From Teratosphaeria epicoccoides (taxonomy: Eukaryota; Ascomycota; Dothideomycetes; Mycosphaerellales; Teratosphaeriaceae), in assembly GCA_021401465.1 (NCBI GenBank), contig JADDMT010000049.1:124001-188000 (forward strand): DNA of 64,000 nt, written 5' to 3'. How positions within the stretch are numbered: position 1 is the first letter of the stretch; each line of letters opens with the position of its first letter. The translations under genes and the position numbers were made by a program. The notes under the pieces are model-generated. The model made no database searches and was not told where the DNA came from. It worked only from the letters and a program-made list of their open reading frames with translations. This document shows positions 10,596-22,528 of the stretch, piece after piece.

Positions 10596-10852
10596 TCACA
10601 GGAGAACTCCACGCAGGGGCCGGGGAACGAGATGCTGTTTGTTCCTGGTACTCCGCATCCGCACGGGAGAGAGACGTAAGCTGCTTTGAAGAACAGCGAG
10701 CGAGGTACGACAGATGTCCTGGCGGACGACGAAGCGGACCTTGTCGGGTCCGACCAGGACTTTGATGTGTGCTCGGGGTTCGAGTCTGTCAGTTATCAGT
10801 GGCTGAGAGACAGATACTGAAGGGTATGCCCTTACTTGGTCGGAGCTGCCAT
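10596..10852 (-). pseudogene. Broken or truncated BTB/POZ-domain gene
   Basis: On the minus strand an ATG at 10852 starts a short exon (10852-10836, MAAPT). A 50-nt intron follows (10835-10786, begins GTAAGG, ends ACAG). Exon 2 reads HIKVLVGPDKVRFVVRQDIC, which resembles the first strand and helix of fungal BTB domains. Immediately downstream the conserved block that should follow appears in another frame (LFFKAAY near 10698-10678), so the current frame instead runs to a stop at 10596. No full BTB domain (about 100 residues) can be assembled. I read this as a decayed or truncated BTB gene; a missed intron or a sequence error is an alternative. The family assignment rests on a short segment. 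Confidence 0.5.
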
Positions 10853-11224
10853 CGTAGGTTTCTTGAAAAGACACGATCTGTGCTTGGAGAGGACTCCACG
10901 AATGGAGCAATGGCCGCCTGCGTGGTATCTCGGTGGTCTAGAAGATTAGCAGCGTCCGAGGGAGGAAGAGACCTTTCAAACGGCGTCCACATCGACGCAT
11001 GTGATTGCAGAGCGTCGCTAACTCTACTTCGGTCAAACAGGCTGACATGTGAGCGACGCAGCATCGAAGTGAGCTTTGCTCTCAGCCGTCCTGAAGCCAG
11101 CCATGCTTTGCTTACCTGCAGCCCAATCTATCTCATGTCCTATTCTACTCTAACCAATCTCATGCAAGCATGCTTCGTCAATCATCTCGCCATGACCTCG
11201 TCTCTGTATACGCACACCTAGAAC
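10853..11224. other. Intergenic, no gene seen
   Basis: Lies between the BTB remnant and the 3' end of the epimerase gene. Open frames on both strands are short and lack motifs. Confidence 0.4.
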
Positions 11225-12282
11225 CTAGAGATGCGCCTTCACAGCCTGCCCACCTTCAAATGTCTCACCCGGCTCCAGCTTCTGCCACCCGTTGACTGCT
11301 CCCACCTCCACACACACCATCGTCTTATACCCATCCTTAGGCTCAAAGTCGGCCATACCCTTCGCCTTCTCGATCCACGGGTTCCACACTACGCTATCGT
11401 CCAGATTGTCGCGAAGGATATCGAGATAAGGCTGGCCGTCCACGACGATGGAAGATGTCTCCTGCTTGATGGACTTGTAGACGCGGTCGACCTCGCCGAC
11501 GAAGCGAACGGAGGGATCGGTCTGCTGGTGCTCGGACGCGTTGAGCATTTTGTCGATGTAGGTCGTGCTGGCGAGGCCTTTGACTTCGGTTTTGGAGATG
11601 TCCTGCGTGCGTCAGCTTTTGAACGCGTCATCACTGGCCGAGAGCTTCACCGGAATCTTGAAGTACGTGTGCAGCAGCATCTGGAACTCAAAGCTCTTCG
11701 TGCCCTTATTCTGCACATTCAACATGGTCTGCAAACCCTCCTTGCTCAACGTCACGCTGTAGATCAGGTTGAAGTCATACGGCCATGCCGCCTTTGCCTC
11801 GGGTGAAAGCTGACCTGAGGAAAGACCGAAGTCGAGTCGAACGCTGTTGTCGCCGCCGCTCGCCAGCTTGCCAGACTCGGACGAGGAGCGGCCCAAGTAT
11901 TCCCACGTCGAGTTGCGTGCGAAGCCGTGTTGAGGGAGCTTGCTGGTCGCGTGGTCGGTGGGCGGAGGGCCGAAGTTCTATCCCGCGTATCAGGATCGCG
12001 GCCTATCTCTCCCCATTGTCCGCCACATGTGCTTACCGGAAAGCAGACAGGCACACCGCCCCTCACTGGCTTGCTGCCGTCCATCTTGGCGGCCGTGCTC
12101 AACCACAGATTCTCGCGTCCATTGCTCCTCCAGCTGTACACCGTCGCGCCGAACAGCAGCACCTCGACACTGTCGCCCGTGGGCAGCGAAGCAAAGACGG
12201 TCCCATGCTCGGCCTGGACCGATGGCTGCGGGCCTGCCGTGCTGGGCGAGATGGCCGAAGGACGCTTCGGACGGTCGACCAT
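11225..12282 (-). CDS. Glucose-6-phosphate 1-epimerase (YMR099C-like)
   Basis: Three exons on the minus strand: 12282-12037, 11977-11651 and 11602-11225. The 59- and 48-nt introns begin GTAAGC and GTGAAG and end TAG and CAG; both are phase 0. The 316-residue protein belongs to the aldose-1-epimerase fold, hexose-6-phosphate branch, and interconverts the alpha and beta anomers of glucose 6-phosphate in the cytosol. Conserved blocks are FGATVYSW (about 44-51), the substrate loop LPQHGFAR at 96-103, the candidate catalytic His at residue 185 (LLHTYFKIPD) and the candidate catalytic Glu at 290 (VCVEVGAV). Length matches the fungal family. Nothing suggests damage, though the RIP-mutated block begins a few hundred bp upstream of its start. 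Confidence 0.92.
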
Positions 12283-12377
12283 GGTGTCGGTGGATGAGCC
12301 AGTCAGTGCTGTCGATGTGATGTGCGTGAGAGCGGAGTTGCGATGATGTGGAGCGGAAAGTCCAAGTCGTGCGTTGT

Positions 12378-12414
12378 GGTGTGTGTGGTGTGTGTGGTGT
12401 GTGTGGTGGTTGTG
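12378..12414 (+). repeat. GTGTGGT microsatellite upstream of the epimerase gene
   Basis: Three to four copies of a GTGTGTGGT-like unit about 100 bp upstream of the epimerase start codon, in its likely promoter. Confidence 0.7.
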
Positions 12415-12965
12415 CTTGGCGGGGCATGATCTTCAATGCAGGTGTGTTTCAAAGTGGAACCATCTCACGGTGGTCTGAATGTGCCAATTCCACATGCAGG
12501 TGGTTTTTGATATCACGTGTTTGCTCAAATTGAGCTGGTTATTGCCAAATACCACTTCACTAGCGCTTGCTGTTGTGATTGCGATGCTATTGCTAGTCTA
12601 GGTATAAGTGATTCCTTCTTACTGCTACTAGCTTACTATGTTACACCCTTAGATTACTATAATATTACTCCTAATAAGGTACTAAAATGGCTAAAGAATC
12701 TACTACTAGCTTACCTAAACCTAGACTGCTACCTCTAGCGCCAGTGTAATTTGTTTCTACACTCATAGTATACTTATAGAAGTAGTTACTAACTTATAGT
12801 AGTAGTTTACACTATCTAGAGACTAAGAATACTACTAGTTAGTAGTGTAGGTCTAGGGACAGCTTATAGCAGCACAAGTCTAAAGACAGCTAGCAGAACA
12901 ATTACAATACTAAGATGCTAGGTCCTAGAGATGTTAATAGGTAAAAATTTAATGCCTTATATAAC
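12415..12965. other. Promoter flank grading into AT-rich RIP-mutated DNA
   Basis: Normal composition persists to about 12590. Beyond that the sequence becomes TAG/CTA/TTA-rich and noncoding up to the target-site duplication (12961-12965). No transposon family was recognised in this strip; it is the DNA into which element A0 inserted, continuing at 55087. Confidence 0.55.
12961..12965 (+). repeat. Target-site duplication of A0, left copy (ATAAC)
   Basis: ATAAC immediately precedes the 5' LTR of A0. The same five bases follow its 3' LTR at 55087-55091. Confidence 0.85.
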
Positions 12966-13355
12966 TAATATAGTTAATACTAGGGGGCTACTAGAGCTGC
13001 ATAGGTTCTGATGCCTGCCCTTAGCATGTAGTAACCCTGCTACACATAGCAAGGGGGTCCTTTGTACATACATTAGCTTATATGTTATCTAAGTAGGATT
13101 AATGCTTAATATAGGATGCCCCTATGTCGCTAACCCTATAGTACCCTTGTAGGGGCTTCCTGACCCTACGGTACCCCTACAGGGTTAGGCTCAGACATGC
13201 TTTCCCTAATTAAGGGGCGTCAGGGGTTATAAGTACCTCTAGCGCTACCTCTATAATAAGCAGAAAGTAGCGCTATCTTATACCTATTAAAAGGTCAGAT
13301 TACTCTGTCACACTATGAGATATTTTCATATTATATAGCATATACATCTATATTA
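12966..13355 (+). repeat. A0 5' LTR (390 bp)
   Basis: Starts TAATATAGTTAATACTAGG and ends CTATATTA. RIP has changed the expected TG...CA termini to TA...TA. It carries the extra 29-bp AGGGGCTTCCTGAC-type repeat also seen in its partner at 54691-55086. Confidence 0.88.
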
Positions 13356-13506
13356 GTTCTGCTTTTATACCCCCTGCTTTATAGTCTAGCAGAGAATACT
13401 ATAGTATGTCTAGAGTACTATAAACTTATAACTAACGCGTAGCGAGTACTATTATAAGCGCCTGTAATAGCAAAGCTAGCCTAAGTAACTAGCCTGTAGG
13501 AGCACC

Positions 13507-13511
13507 CCCTA
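13507..13511 (+). repeat. Target-site duplication of A1, left copy (CCCTA)
   Basis: CCCTA precedes the A1 5' LTR, and CCCTG (36836-36840) follows its 3' LTR. The single difference is a TpG-to-TpA change, the RIP signature. Joining the two flanks restores the A0 leader as read in A1 near 14024-14033. Confidence 0.75.
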
Positions 13512-13871
13512 TGATACGGTTGATACTAGGGGGCCATTAGAACCGCATAGGTTCTAATGCCTGCCCTTAGTATGTAGTAACCCTGCTATATATAGCAAGG
13601 GGGTCCTTTGTACATACATTAGCTTATATGTTATCTAAGTAGGATTAGTTGTTAATGTAGGACGCCCCTATGTCGCTAACCCTACGGTACCCCTACGGGG
13701 TTAGGCTTAGACATGCTTTCTCTAATTAAGGAGCGTTAGGGGTTATAAGTACCCTTAGCGCTACCTCTATAATAAGCAGAAAGTAGTACTATCTTGTACC
13801 TACTAAAAGGTCAGATTACTCTGTCATACTACGAGATATTTCTATATCATATAGCATATACATTAATATTA
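13512..13871 (+). repeat. A1 5' LTR (360 bp)
   Basis: Starts TGATACGGTTGATACTAGG and ends TAATATTA. Same length as 16943-17302, 25574-25933 and 36476-36835. Confidence 0.9.
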
Positions 13872-14145
13872 GTTCTACTTTCTCCCCCCTACTTTACAGT
13901 CTAGCAGAGAATACTATAATATGTCTAGAGTACTACAAACTCGTAACTAACATGTAGCGAGTACTATCCTAAGCGCCTATAATAGCGAAGCTAGCCTAAG
14001 TAACTAGCCTGTAGAAGTACCCCCTGCGAGTAACACTATATTAAGTGACAGTTCTGCTAGAGGCTAATTACATAGCAGACAAGGTAATAGACCCTCTATA
14101 TAGGGACTGTAGCTAACCCTGACTATTAACCTAGCCCTTGTAGCC

Positions 14146-16942
14146 ATGATTGTCGATTAGGTCGCGAACTGCCTTGCGAACTAGAGCTAGAGCCGTACTG
14201 CTTCTAGTAGCGACAACAGTAAGGACGATAAAGACGTTGCTATAAGTAGTACTAATAAACTAGCAGACAAAGAAATCTAGCGAGATTTCACACTAGGGAC
14301 CCGCGAAGACAACTTACTAGGAGGCGCAGACTCTCCGCGTATGCCTGCGAACCTAGTGCCTAAATTCAGGGCCATAGTAGGCTAACTAGGAGGTAGTCGT
14401 AACGCACGTAACCTGAAGCCGTTTAAGGGAGACACCTTAAAGGAGGCTTGAACTTTCTTGCAGGCATGTAAGGTAGTTTTCATGCTTAACCTACGCGGAT
14501 ATTCTATAGAGGGCGAACAAGTCGCCTTTAGTATGATGTAGCGTAAAGAGGATAAGGAACCTCGTAACAATTAGTATAAGTAGTATGACCTTATGTAGGT
14601 CTATGACAGAACATATATATAGGTAGACTTTCGCTAGTTCTATGTCGACTAGGTCGAGGATCCAGGGAATTGCGCCCTTACTATGTCTGTTAAGTACGAG
14701 AAGGCTAAGTAGGGGAAGGGACAAATAACCTCTAGCTTCGCTACTTACCTTACTACGCTCGAGGGACAGATACTACCCTATACTAAGATGTAACACATGC
14801 AGCACTTGCTTGTTAAACTTGATGACAATCTTCAGAATATAATCATGACTTTTCATGAACTTCTGACAACTTGGCAAGACCTCGTGTCCCTTGCGACATG
14901 TATGGAAATTACCTTGAAGCGAAATAGAAAATCGGGCAGTAAGGATAATAAGCGTCTAAGCCCTAAGGACCTACTAAAGGGCCGCTATTACAAGCGCCCT
15001 AGGGGTCACGTCTAACGCGGTAGTTCATTCTAGAGGAGCAAGCCCTCTAAGCTAAAAGACAGTAGCGAGAAGCCTCCGAGTAGCTGCTACATCTATAGAG
15101 TAAGGGACTACTAGGCGGCTCGCTATCCTAAACGAAGTAATAGGAAGAAGGTAAGCAAGGTGTCCGAAACCTCCCTAGAGAGGAGGCGAAAGAAGGACAA
15201 GCCTAAGACAACCGAATAGCTACTACGGGTATCTAAGCTGTCTATTACTAATAGTGTAGACTCGTGGCCTGCCTAGCGCCTATCTAGTACGGTCTAAGTT
15301 AATAGCTCACTTAAGCTAGTAGACTATATGTTAGATAACCTTGCGGAGGTTAACGTGATACCCTAGAGAGTAGTCGTATAGCTCGGTTTAAAGCCGATCC
15401 TAGGAGCCCTGCTACCTACTATGAAGTCCTTTTAGGGCGAAGGCGTAGCGGCTTAAGGCGCGTATAACGTGCGCCTCTAACTCGCGGACTCCTTAGGAGA
15501 AGTGCGCGAGACTAACGAAGTCTTCTACGCCGAAGACGTTCCTAATAAGGAGCTCCTACTTGGCCGCCCTTAGCGCCACAAGCAGGGAGTCGTTGTTAAT
15601 AGAGCTACTAACAACTAGTTCTATGGCTCTATAGGTGAAGTTCCTACAGTACAGATACATGACGCACATAGCTTCTACAAGGACATGAAGAAGGTCTAAT
15701 ACATGTATGTAGTCTACATATAGAACGTTAAGGAAGACATTACCCTTCTGCCTAAGTTAGAGGAATACGCCGATATTTTCGACGTAGAGGCTGCGGCCTA
15801 TGCCTAGGCCCTAGACGCGGAACATGCGATTAACCTTAAGGAGGGTTACAATCCTCCGTATTAACCTCTGTACCCTATGTCGGAATCGTAGCTTGAAACA
15901 CTTCGAGACTACCTCTACAAGGCGCAAAGGAACGCGTGGATCTGACGAAGCGACAGCGAGGCTAGAGCGTTAGTTATGTTCGTCCTGAAGAAGGATAACA
16001 TACTCTGCCTATACGTTAACTATAGGGGCCTTAACGTAGTAACCTAGAAAAACCGCTGCCCCCTACTACTTATTAGCGAGACGCTTGACCGCCTTAGTCG
16101 CGCCGCTATCTTCTTGTCTATCGACTTGAAGGACGCCTACTACTAGATACCGATCCGAAAGGGCAACAAGTAGAAGACTACATTCTTAATGTAGTATAGA
16201 CACTTTAAGTATATAGTGATGCTATTTAGCTTAACTAACATACTAGTAACGTTCTAAGCGTATATTAACTAGGCCCTAGCCGGCCTTGTTAACACCTGCT
16301 ATGTAGTATATTTAGACGATATTCTAGTCTACTCTAACTTAAAGGAGGAGCATATTCGGCATCTAAGGATAGTACTCGAACGGCTCTATAAGTTTACTCT
16401 GTACGCGAGCCTAAAGAAGTGCTTATTCCTAACAGATAGGATTAAGTTTCTCGGATACATCGTCTCTATAGAAGGAGTCATCATAGATGACTAAAGGGTG
16501 TCTGTAATCGCGGAGTAGCTACAGCTAACTACCCTCTAAGAAGTGTAGGTGTTCCTAGGATTTACTAACTTCTATTGCAGATTCATACGATCCTACTTGA
16601 AGATCGTGGCCCCCCTCACGGCTCTCGCAAAGGGCGCGATTTAAGGAAAGAAGCCAGGGAGGGTACCTTAGGAGGAGGCTTAGAGCAAGTCTTTCTCTAA
16701 ACTTAAAGCAGCTTTTTAAACTGCGCCTATACTTCGGCACTTTGACCCTACTACGAAGATCTAGATAGAGACTAATGCTTCAAAATTCGCAATAGCCGCA
16801 ATTATATCGTAGCTCTAGTCGCATGAAGGTAGTACGCGATAGTACCTGATTACCTTCTAGTCGCGGAAGATGCAAAGTAGAGAGGCAATGTAGTTAATAC
16901 TGTCCTTATAGTAGTCGACTAATACTCTAAGATGAATGTCTT
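14146..16942 (+). pseudogene. A1 gag-pol remnant (gag, zinc knuckle, protease, RT; truncated)
   Basis: Homologous position by position to A2 17577-20305 plus 21237 to about 21310. The gag start (14146) and RT block (YVVYLDDILVYS near 16296-16331) are still readable, but Gln and Trp codons have become stops. At about 16870-16876 the RNase H sequence jumps directly to integrase sequence, removing 934 bp relative to A2 with GCA at both break points. The copy ends where the A2 LTR begins. Confidence 0.8.
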
Positions 16943-17302
16943 TGATACGGTTGATACTAGGGGACCATTTGAACCGCATAGGTTCTAATGGCCGCCCTTG
17001 GCATGCAGTGACCCTGCCACATATAGCAAGGGGGTCCTTCGTACATACGTTAGCTCGTATGTCGTCCGAGTAGGATCAGTTGTCGACGTAGGACGCCCCT
17101 ACGTCGCTGACCCTACGGTACCCCTACGGGGTTAGGCTCAGACATGCTTTCCCTAATTAAGGAGTGTCAGGGGTTATAAGCACCCTTAGCGCTACCTCTG
17201 CGATAAGCAGAAAGCAGCGCTGTCTTGTACCTACTAAAAGGTCGGATTACTCTGTCACACTGCGAGATATTTTCATATCATATAGCACATACATCTATAT
17301 TA
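16943..17302 (+). repeat. A2 5' LTR (360 bp)
   Basis: Starts TGATACGGTTGATACTAGG, ends TCTATATTA; partner at 25574-25933. Confidence 0.9.
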
Positions 17303-17576
17303 GTTCTGCTTTCTCCCCCCTGCTTTGCAGTCTAGCAGAGAATACTACGATATGTCTAGAGCACCACGAACTCGCAACTAACGCGTAGCGAGCGCCATCC
17401 TAAGCGCCCGCGATGGCGAAGCTAGCCTAAGTAACTAGCCCGTAGAAGTAACCGCTGCGAGCGACACTGCATCGAGCGACAGTTCCGCTAGGGGACAATT
17501 ACGCGGCGGACTAGGTAATAGACCCCCCGCACAGGGACCGCAGCTAACCCCGACTATCGACCTAGCCCTCGTAGCC

Positions 17577-20500
17577 ATGATTGTCGATTAGGTCGCGAAC
17601 CGCCTTGCGAACTAGAGCTGGAGCCGCACCGCTCCTAGTAGCGACAACAGCGAGGACGACGAAGACGTCGCCATAAGCGGTACTAACGAACTAGCGGACG
17701 AAGAAATCTAGCGAGATTTCACGCCAGGGACCCGCGAAGACAACTTACTAGGAGGCGTAGACCCTCCGCGTGTGCCCGCGAACTTGGTGCCTAAATTCGG
17801 GGCCATAGTAGGCTAACTAGGAGGTAGTCGTAACGCACGTAACCTGAAGCCGTTTAAGGGAGACACCTTGAAGGAGGCTCGAACTTTCTTGCAGGCGTGT
17901 AAGGCAGTTTTCGTGCTTAACCTACGCGGATATTCCATAGAGGGCGAACGAGTCGCCTTTAGTGTGATATGGCTCGAAGAGGATAAGGAACCTCGCAACA
18001 ATTAGCATGAGCGGTATGACCTTATGCGGGTCTACGACAGAACGTATACATAGGCGGACTTTCGCTAGTTCTGTGTCGACTAGGTCGAGGATCTAGGGAA
18101 TCGCGCCCTTACCGTGTCTGTCGAGTACGAGAAGGCTAAGCAGGGGAAGGGACAAATAACCTCTAGCTTCGCTACCTATCTCGCCACGCTCGAGGGACAG
18201 ATGCTACCCTATACCGAGACGTAACGCGTGCGGCACTTGCTCGTCAAACTCGATGACAATCTTCAGAACATAATCATGACTTTTCATGAACTTCCGACAA
18301 CTCGGCAAGACCTCGTGTCCCTTGCGACACGTATGGAAATCACCTTGAAGCGAAATGGAAAATCGGGCGGTAAGGACAATAAGCGTCTAAGCCCCGAGGA
18401 CCTACTAAAGGGCCGCTATTACAAGCGCCCTAGGGGTCACGTCTAACGCGGTAGTTCATTCCGGAGGAGTAAGCCCTCTAAGCCAAAAGACGGTAGCGAG
18501 AAGCCTCCGAGTAACTGCCACATCTGTAGAGCGAGGGACTACTAGGCGGCTCGCTGTCCTAAACGAAGCGATGGGAAGAAGGTAAGCAAGGTGTCCGAAA
18601 CCTCCCTAGAGGGGAGGCGAAAGAAGGACAAGCCCGAGACAACCGAATGGCTACCGCGGGTATCTAAGCTGTCTGTTACTAATAGTGTAGACTCGTGGCC
18701 TGCCTGGCGCCTATCTGGCGCGGTCCGAGTTAATGGCTCGCTCGAGCTAGTAGACTGTATGTTAGATGACCTTGCGGAGGTTAACGTGATACCCTAGAGG
18801 GTAATCGTACGGCTCGGTTTAAAGCCGATCCTAGGAGCCCTGCTGCCTACTATGAAGTCTTTTCGGGGCGAAGGCGCAGCGGCTTAAGGCGCGTACAACA
18901 TGCGCCTCTAACTCGCGGACTCCTCAGGAGAAGTGCGCGAGACTAACGAAGTCTTCTACGCCGAAGACGTTCCTGATAAGGAGCTCCTGCTCGGCCGCCC
19001 TTGGCGCCACAAGCAGGGAGTCGTTGTTAATGGAGCTACTAACAACTAGTTCTATGGCTCTATAGGCGAAGTTCCTACAGTGCAGATACGTGACGTACCT
19101 AGCTTCTACAAGGACATGAAGAAGGTCTAATGCGTGTATGCGGTCCGCATACAGAACGTCAAGGAAGACGTTACCCTTCTGCCTGAGTTAGAGGAATACG
19201 CCGATATTTTCGACGTAGAGGCTGCGGCCTATGCCCGGGCCCTAGACGCGGAACATGCGATTAACCTTAAGGAGGGTTACAATCCTCCGCATTAACCTCT
19301 GTACCCTATGTCGGAGTCGCAGCTCGAGACACTTCGAGACTACCTCTACAAGGCGCAAAGGAACGCGTGGATCCGACGAAGCGACAGCGAGGCTAGAGCG
19401 TTAGTTATGTTCGTCCCGAAGAAGGACAACACACTCCGCCTATGCGTTAACTATAGGGGCCTTAACGCGGTAACCTAGAAGAACCGCTGCCCCCTACTAC
19501 TTATTAGCGAGACGCTTGACCGCCTTAGTCGCGCCGCCATCTTCTTGTCTATCGACTTGAAGGACGCCTACTACTAGATACCGATCCGAAAGGGCGACAA
19601 GTAGAAGACTACATTCCGAACGCGGTATAGACACTTCGAGTATATAGTGATGCCATTTAGCTTGACTAACGCACTAGCGACGTTCTAAGCGTATATTAAC
19701 CGGGCCCTAGCCGGCCTTGTTGACACCTGCTACGTAGTATATTTAGACGATATACTAGTCTATTCTGACTCGAAGGAGGAGCATATTCGGCATCTAAGTA
19801 TAGTGCTTAAACGGCTCCGCAAGTTCGCTCTGTACGCGAACCTAAAGAAGTGCTCATTCCTGACGGATAGGATTGAGTTTCTCGGATACATTGTCTCCAT
19901 GGAAGGAGTCATCATGGATGACTAAAGGGTGTCCGTAATCGTGGAGTAGCCGCGGCTAACTACCCTCCGAGAAGTGCAGGTGTTCCTAGGATTCACTAAC
20001 TTCTACCGCAGATTCATACGATCTTACTCGAAGATCGTGGCTCCCCTCACGGCCCTCGCAAAGGGCGCGGTTCGAGGAAAAAAGCTAGGGAAAGTGCCTT
20101 GGGAGGAGGCTCAGAGCAAGGCCTTCTCTGAACTTAAAGCAGCTTTTCAAACTACGCCTATACTTTGGCACTTTAACCCTGCTACGAAGATCCGGATAGA
20201 GACCGATGCTTCAAAATTCGCAATAGCCGCAATTATATCGCAGCTCTAGTCGCACGAAGGCAGTGCGCGATAGTACCTGATTGCCTTCTAGTCGCGGAAG
20301 ATGCAGGGCGCTAAGCTTAACTACGAGACTCACGACTAAGAGCTTTTGGCTATTGTTGACAGCTTTAAGGAGTACTAACACTACCTCGAAGGCGCAGCGT
20401 ACCCTATTAAGGTACTTACTAACTATAACAACCTTCGCGGCTTCATGGGCGTGAAGCAGCTAAGTAGTCGGCAAGCAAGGTAGGCGACTTTCCTCGCTAG

Positions 20501-22316
20501 CTTTGACTTCGTCATCTAGCATCGTTCTAGAAAGACGAATCCGGCCGACAGTCCTTCGTGACGACCGGACTACGACACTAGGGAAGAGGGTAACTAACAG
20601 CTTCTCCCTACGCTGCAAACGAAGCTTGTAGTTTAGGGCGGCGATCTGTCGTTAGCTCCTCTTGTAGGTCGACTGCAGGTCTAATGGGGCCCCATAGCCT
20701 CCGCTAGTGACGAACCCTCCTATCTGGCAGTTGTGGCGACTATGTCTAGCTTGATCCATGCGGTAGTTAACTGGCTTACATGTAGTAAGCATGCGATGTC
20801 TAAAGAACCCTTTGAAGAAGTCTCGAGACTTATTTAGCGGTTGCAAGAGCGAGAACCGGAGTTAATTAATGAGGGTATAGCCCTCTAGGACACCGCAGGC
20901 AGTCCGAAGTACTAGACCAAGTCGGGCGATTTGTGGTACTTTGACAATAGGCTCTACGTACCTGCTAACCGCGTACTCTGTTCGCAGCTCCTCCGTATTC
21001 ATCATGACGATAAACTCGCGGGCCATTTTGGCGTAGAGAAGACGAACGCACTTCTCGGACGCAAATACTAGTAGCCTACGCTAGAACAGGATGTCTCTGA
21101 CTATGTCAAATCCTGCTAGACATGCCAGATTAGCAAATCTCGGCGCTATCGCCCCTATAGCGATGCTTAGGCGCTCCTACTACTAGAGAGACTATAGCAA
21201 GACTTGACCATGGATTTCATTACCGATTTGCCGCTAGCAAAGTAGAAAGGCGATGTGGTTGATACTGTCCTTATAGTAGTCGACTAATACTCGAAGATGA
21301 ATATCTTCATCCTATGTACGAAAAAGTGCACAAGTAGCGAGCTTGCGCGGCTACTTCGCGACGAAGTCATACGGCGCTTCAGTGTCCCCCGAAGTATCCT
21401 ATTAGATCGAGGTTCTGTCTTTACTAGTGAATACTAGCAAGAATTTGTGTTTAAAGCGCGTGTTAAGCACCGCCTAAGTACAGCATTCTATCTACAGACT
21501 AATAGTTAGACTAAACGTATGAACTAGACTCTTAAGTAGTACCTCTAGTGCTACTACGCTAAGAACCAGGATGCCTAGGCCGACGCAATTCCTATGGCGG
21601 AATTTGCAGTTAATAATAGCGTGCATGCTGCTATGCGCATATCGCCATTTCAGATTCTCTATAGCTTTGATCCGGAAATACACCTAGAACTACCTTAGGA
21701 TGAGTCTTCTGAGGAGAGGGTGCCAGCCGCCGCGGAATCAGCGCGGCATATGCGCGAGGTACATTCGGTGCTAATAGAACACTAGAAAAAGGCCTCAGAA
21801 TCCCAGATTAAACATAATAACGCCTATGCTAAACTGATGTAGTACGTAGTTAGTACAAAGGTGTTACTGTCGACAAAGAATCTTAAGCTGAAACTTCTAA
21901 GCAAGAAGATGACGCTAAGGTTCGTCGGACCCTTCCGGATACGCGACGCGATAGGCTCGCAGGCGTACCGGCTATCGTTGCTATCGTCGTATCGTGTGCA
22001 TGACGTCTTCTACGTATCTCTACTCGAACCATGGGTACAGCGCGAGGGCGAAAAGCCCGCGGACCCGATGCTAGTAGCAGAAGAGAACGAAGAGTAGGAA
22101 GTCGAGGGTATTAAGGACAGTATGCGGCGTAAGGGCGCAACGCACTATCTAGTGAAGTAGAAAGGATACCTACCTAAGTACACATAATGGGTTCTAGCTA
22201 AAGACTACAAGAACGCTCCGGAAGCTATTCGTGAATTCGAAGAGCAGAGGAGGCGTAAGCAGGGCTTGAGAAGGTCGATTCGTAGGAAGATGAGGGTTCT
22301 AGAGCAGAATTCTTGA
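17577..22316 (+). pseudogene. A2 gag-pol polyprotein, one frame broken only by stop codons
   Basis: From the ATG at 17577 to the TGA at 22314-22316 there are 1579 codons in one frame with no net indel; the only breaks are TAG/TAA/TGA codons where Gln, Trp or Arg is expected. Order: gag; zinc knuckle (CHIC ... ARC, about 18510-18553); candidate protease (LVDCMLDD, about 18750-18770); reverse transcriptase with YVVYLDDILVYS at 19731-19766; RNase H (IETDASKFAIAA, about 20190-20232); integrase with the HH-CC zinc site (about 20998-21130); and a C-terminal chromodomain (about 22095-22240, HYLVKWKGY block). Gag and pol are fused, as in Tf1/sushi-type chromoviruses. The chromodomain would direct integration to H3K9-methylated chromatin (family knowledge). 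Confidence 0.88.
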
Positions 22317-22528
22317 CATGTGTATGTAGCGCATGACGCGCGAAGCGACAACGAGAAGCAAACGCCCTACTCATACATCATTGATGCCTAAAGGCACACC
22401 TAGAATAAACCTAAGAAGAACAAGAGACATGCTCAGATTAGCTTCGTAGCTAATACTTAGCGACTACTAGTTAGGGGCTTCCTCACTAAACCCGAAGCAG
22501 GAGAGTCTTTCTTGTTGCGGTCCGCTAG

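Noticed and set aside
9686..10765. Long open plus-strand frame of about 359 codons
   Set aside because: Most of it translates the TCCAR and CTCCT repeats into Ser/Gln/Pro/Leu runs. The openness comes from the 5-bp units, and no domain is present.
12517..12738. Small plus-strand frame in the left flank of A0
   Set aside because: It spans the composition border and contains no recognisable motif; a chance frame.
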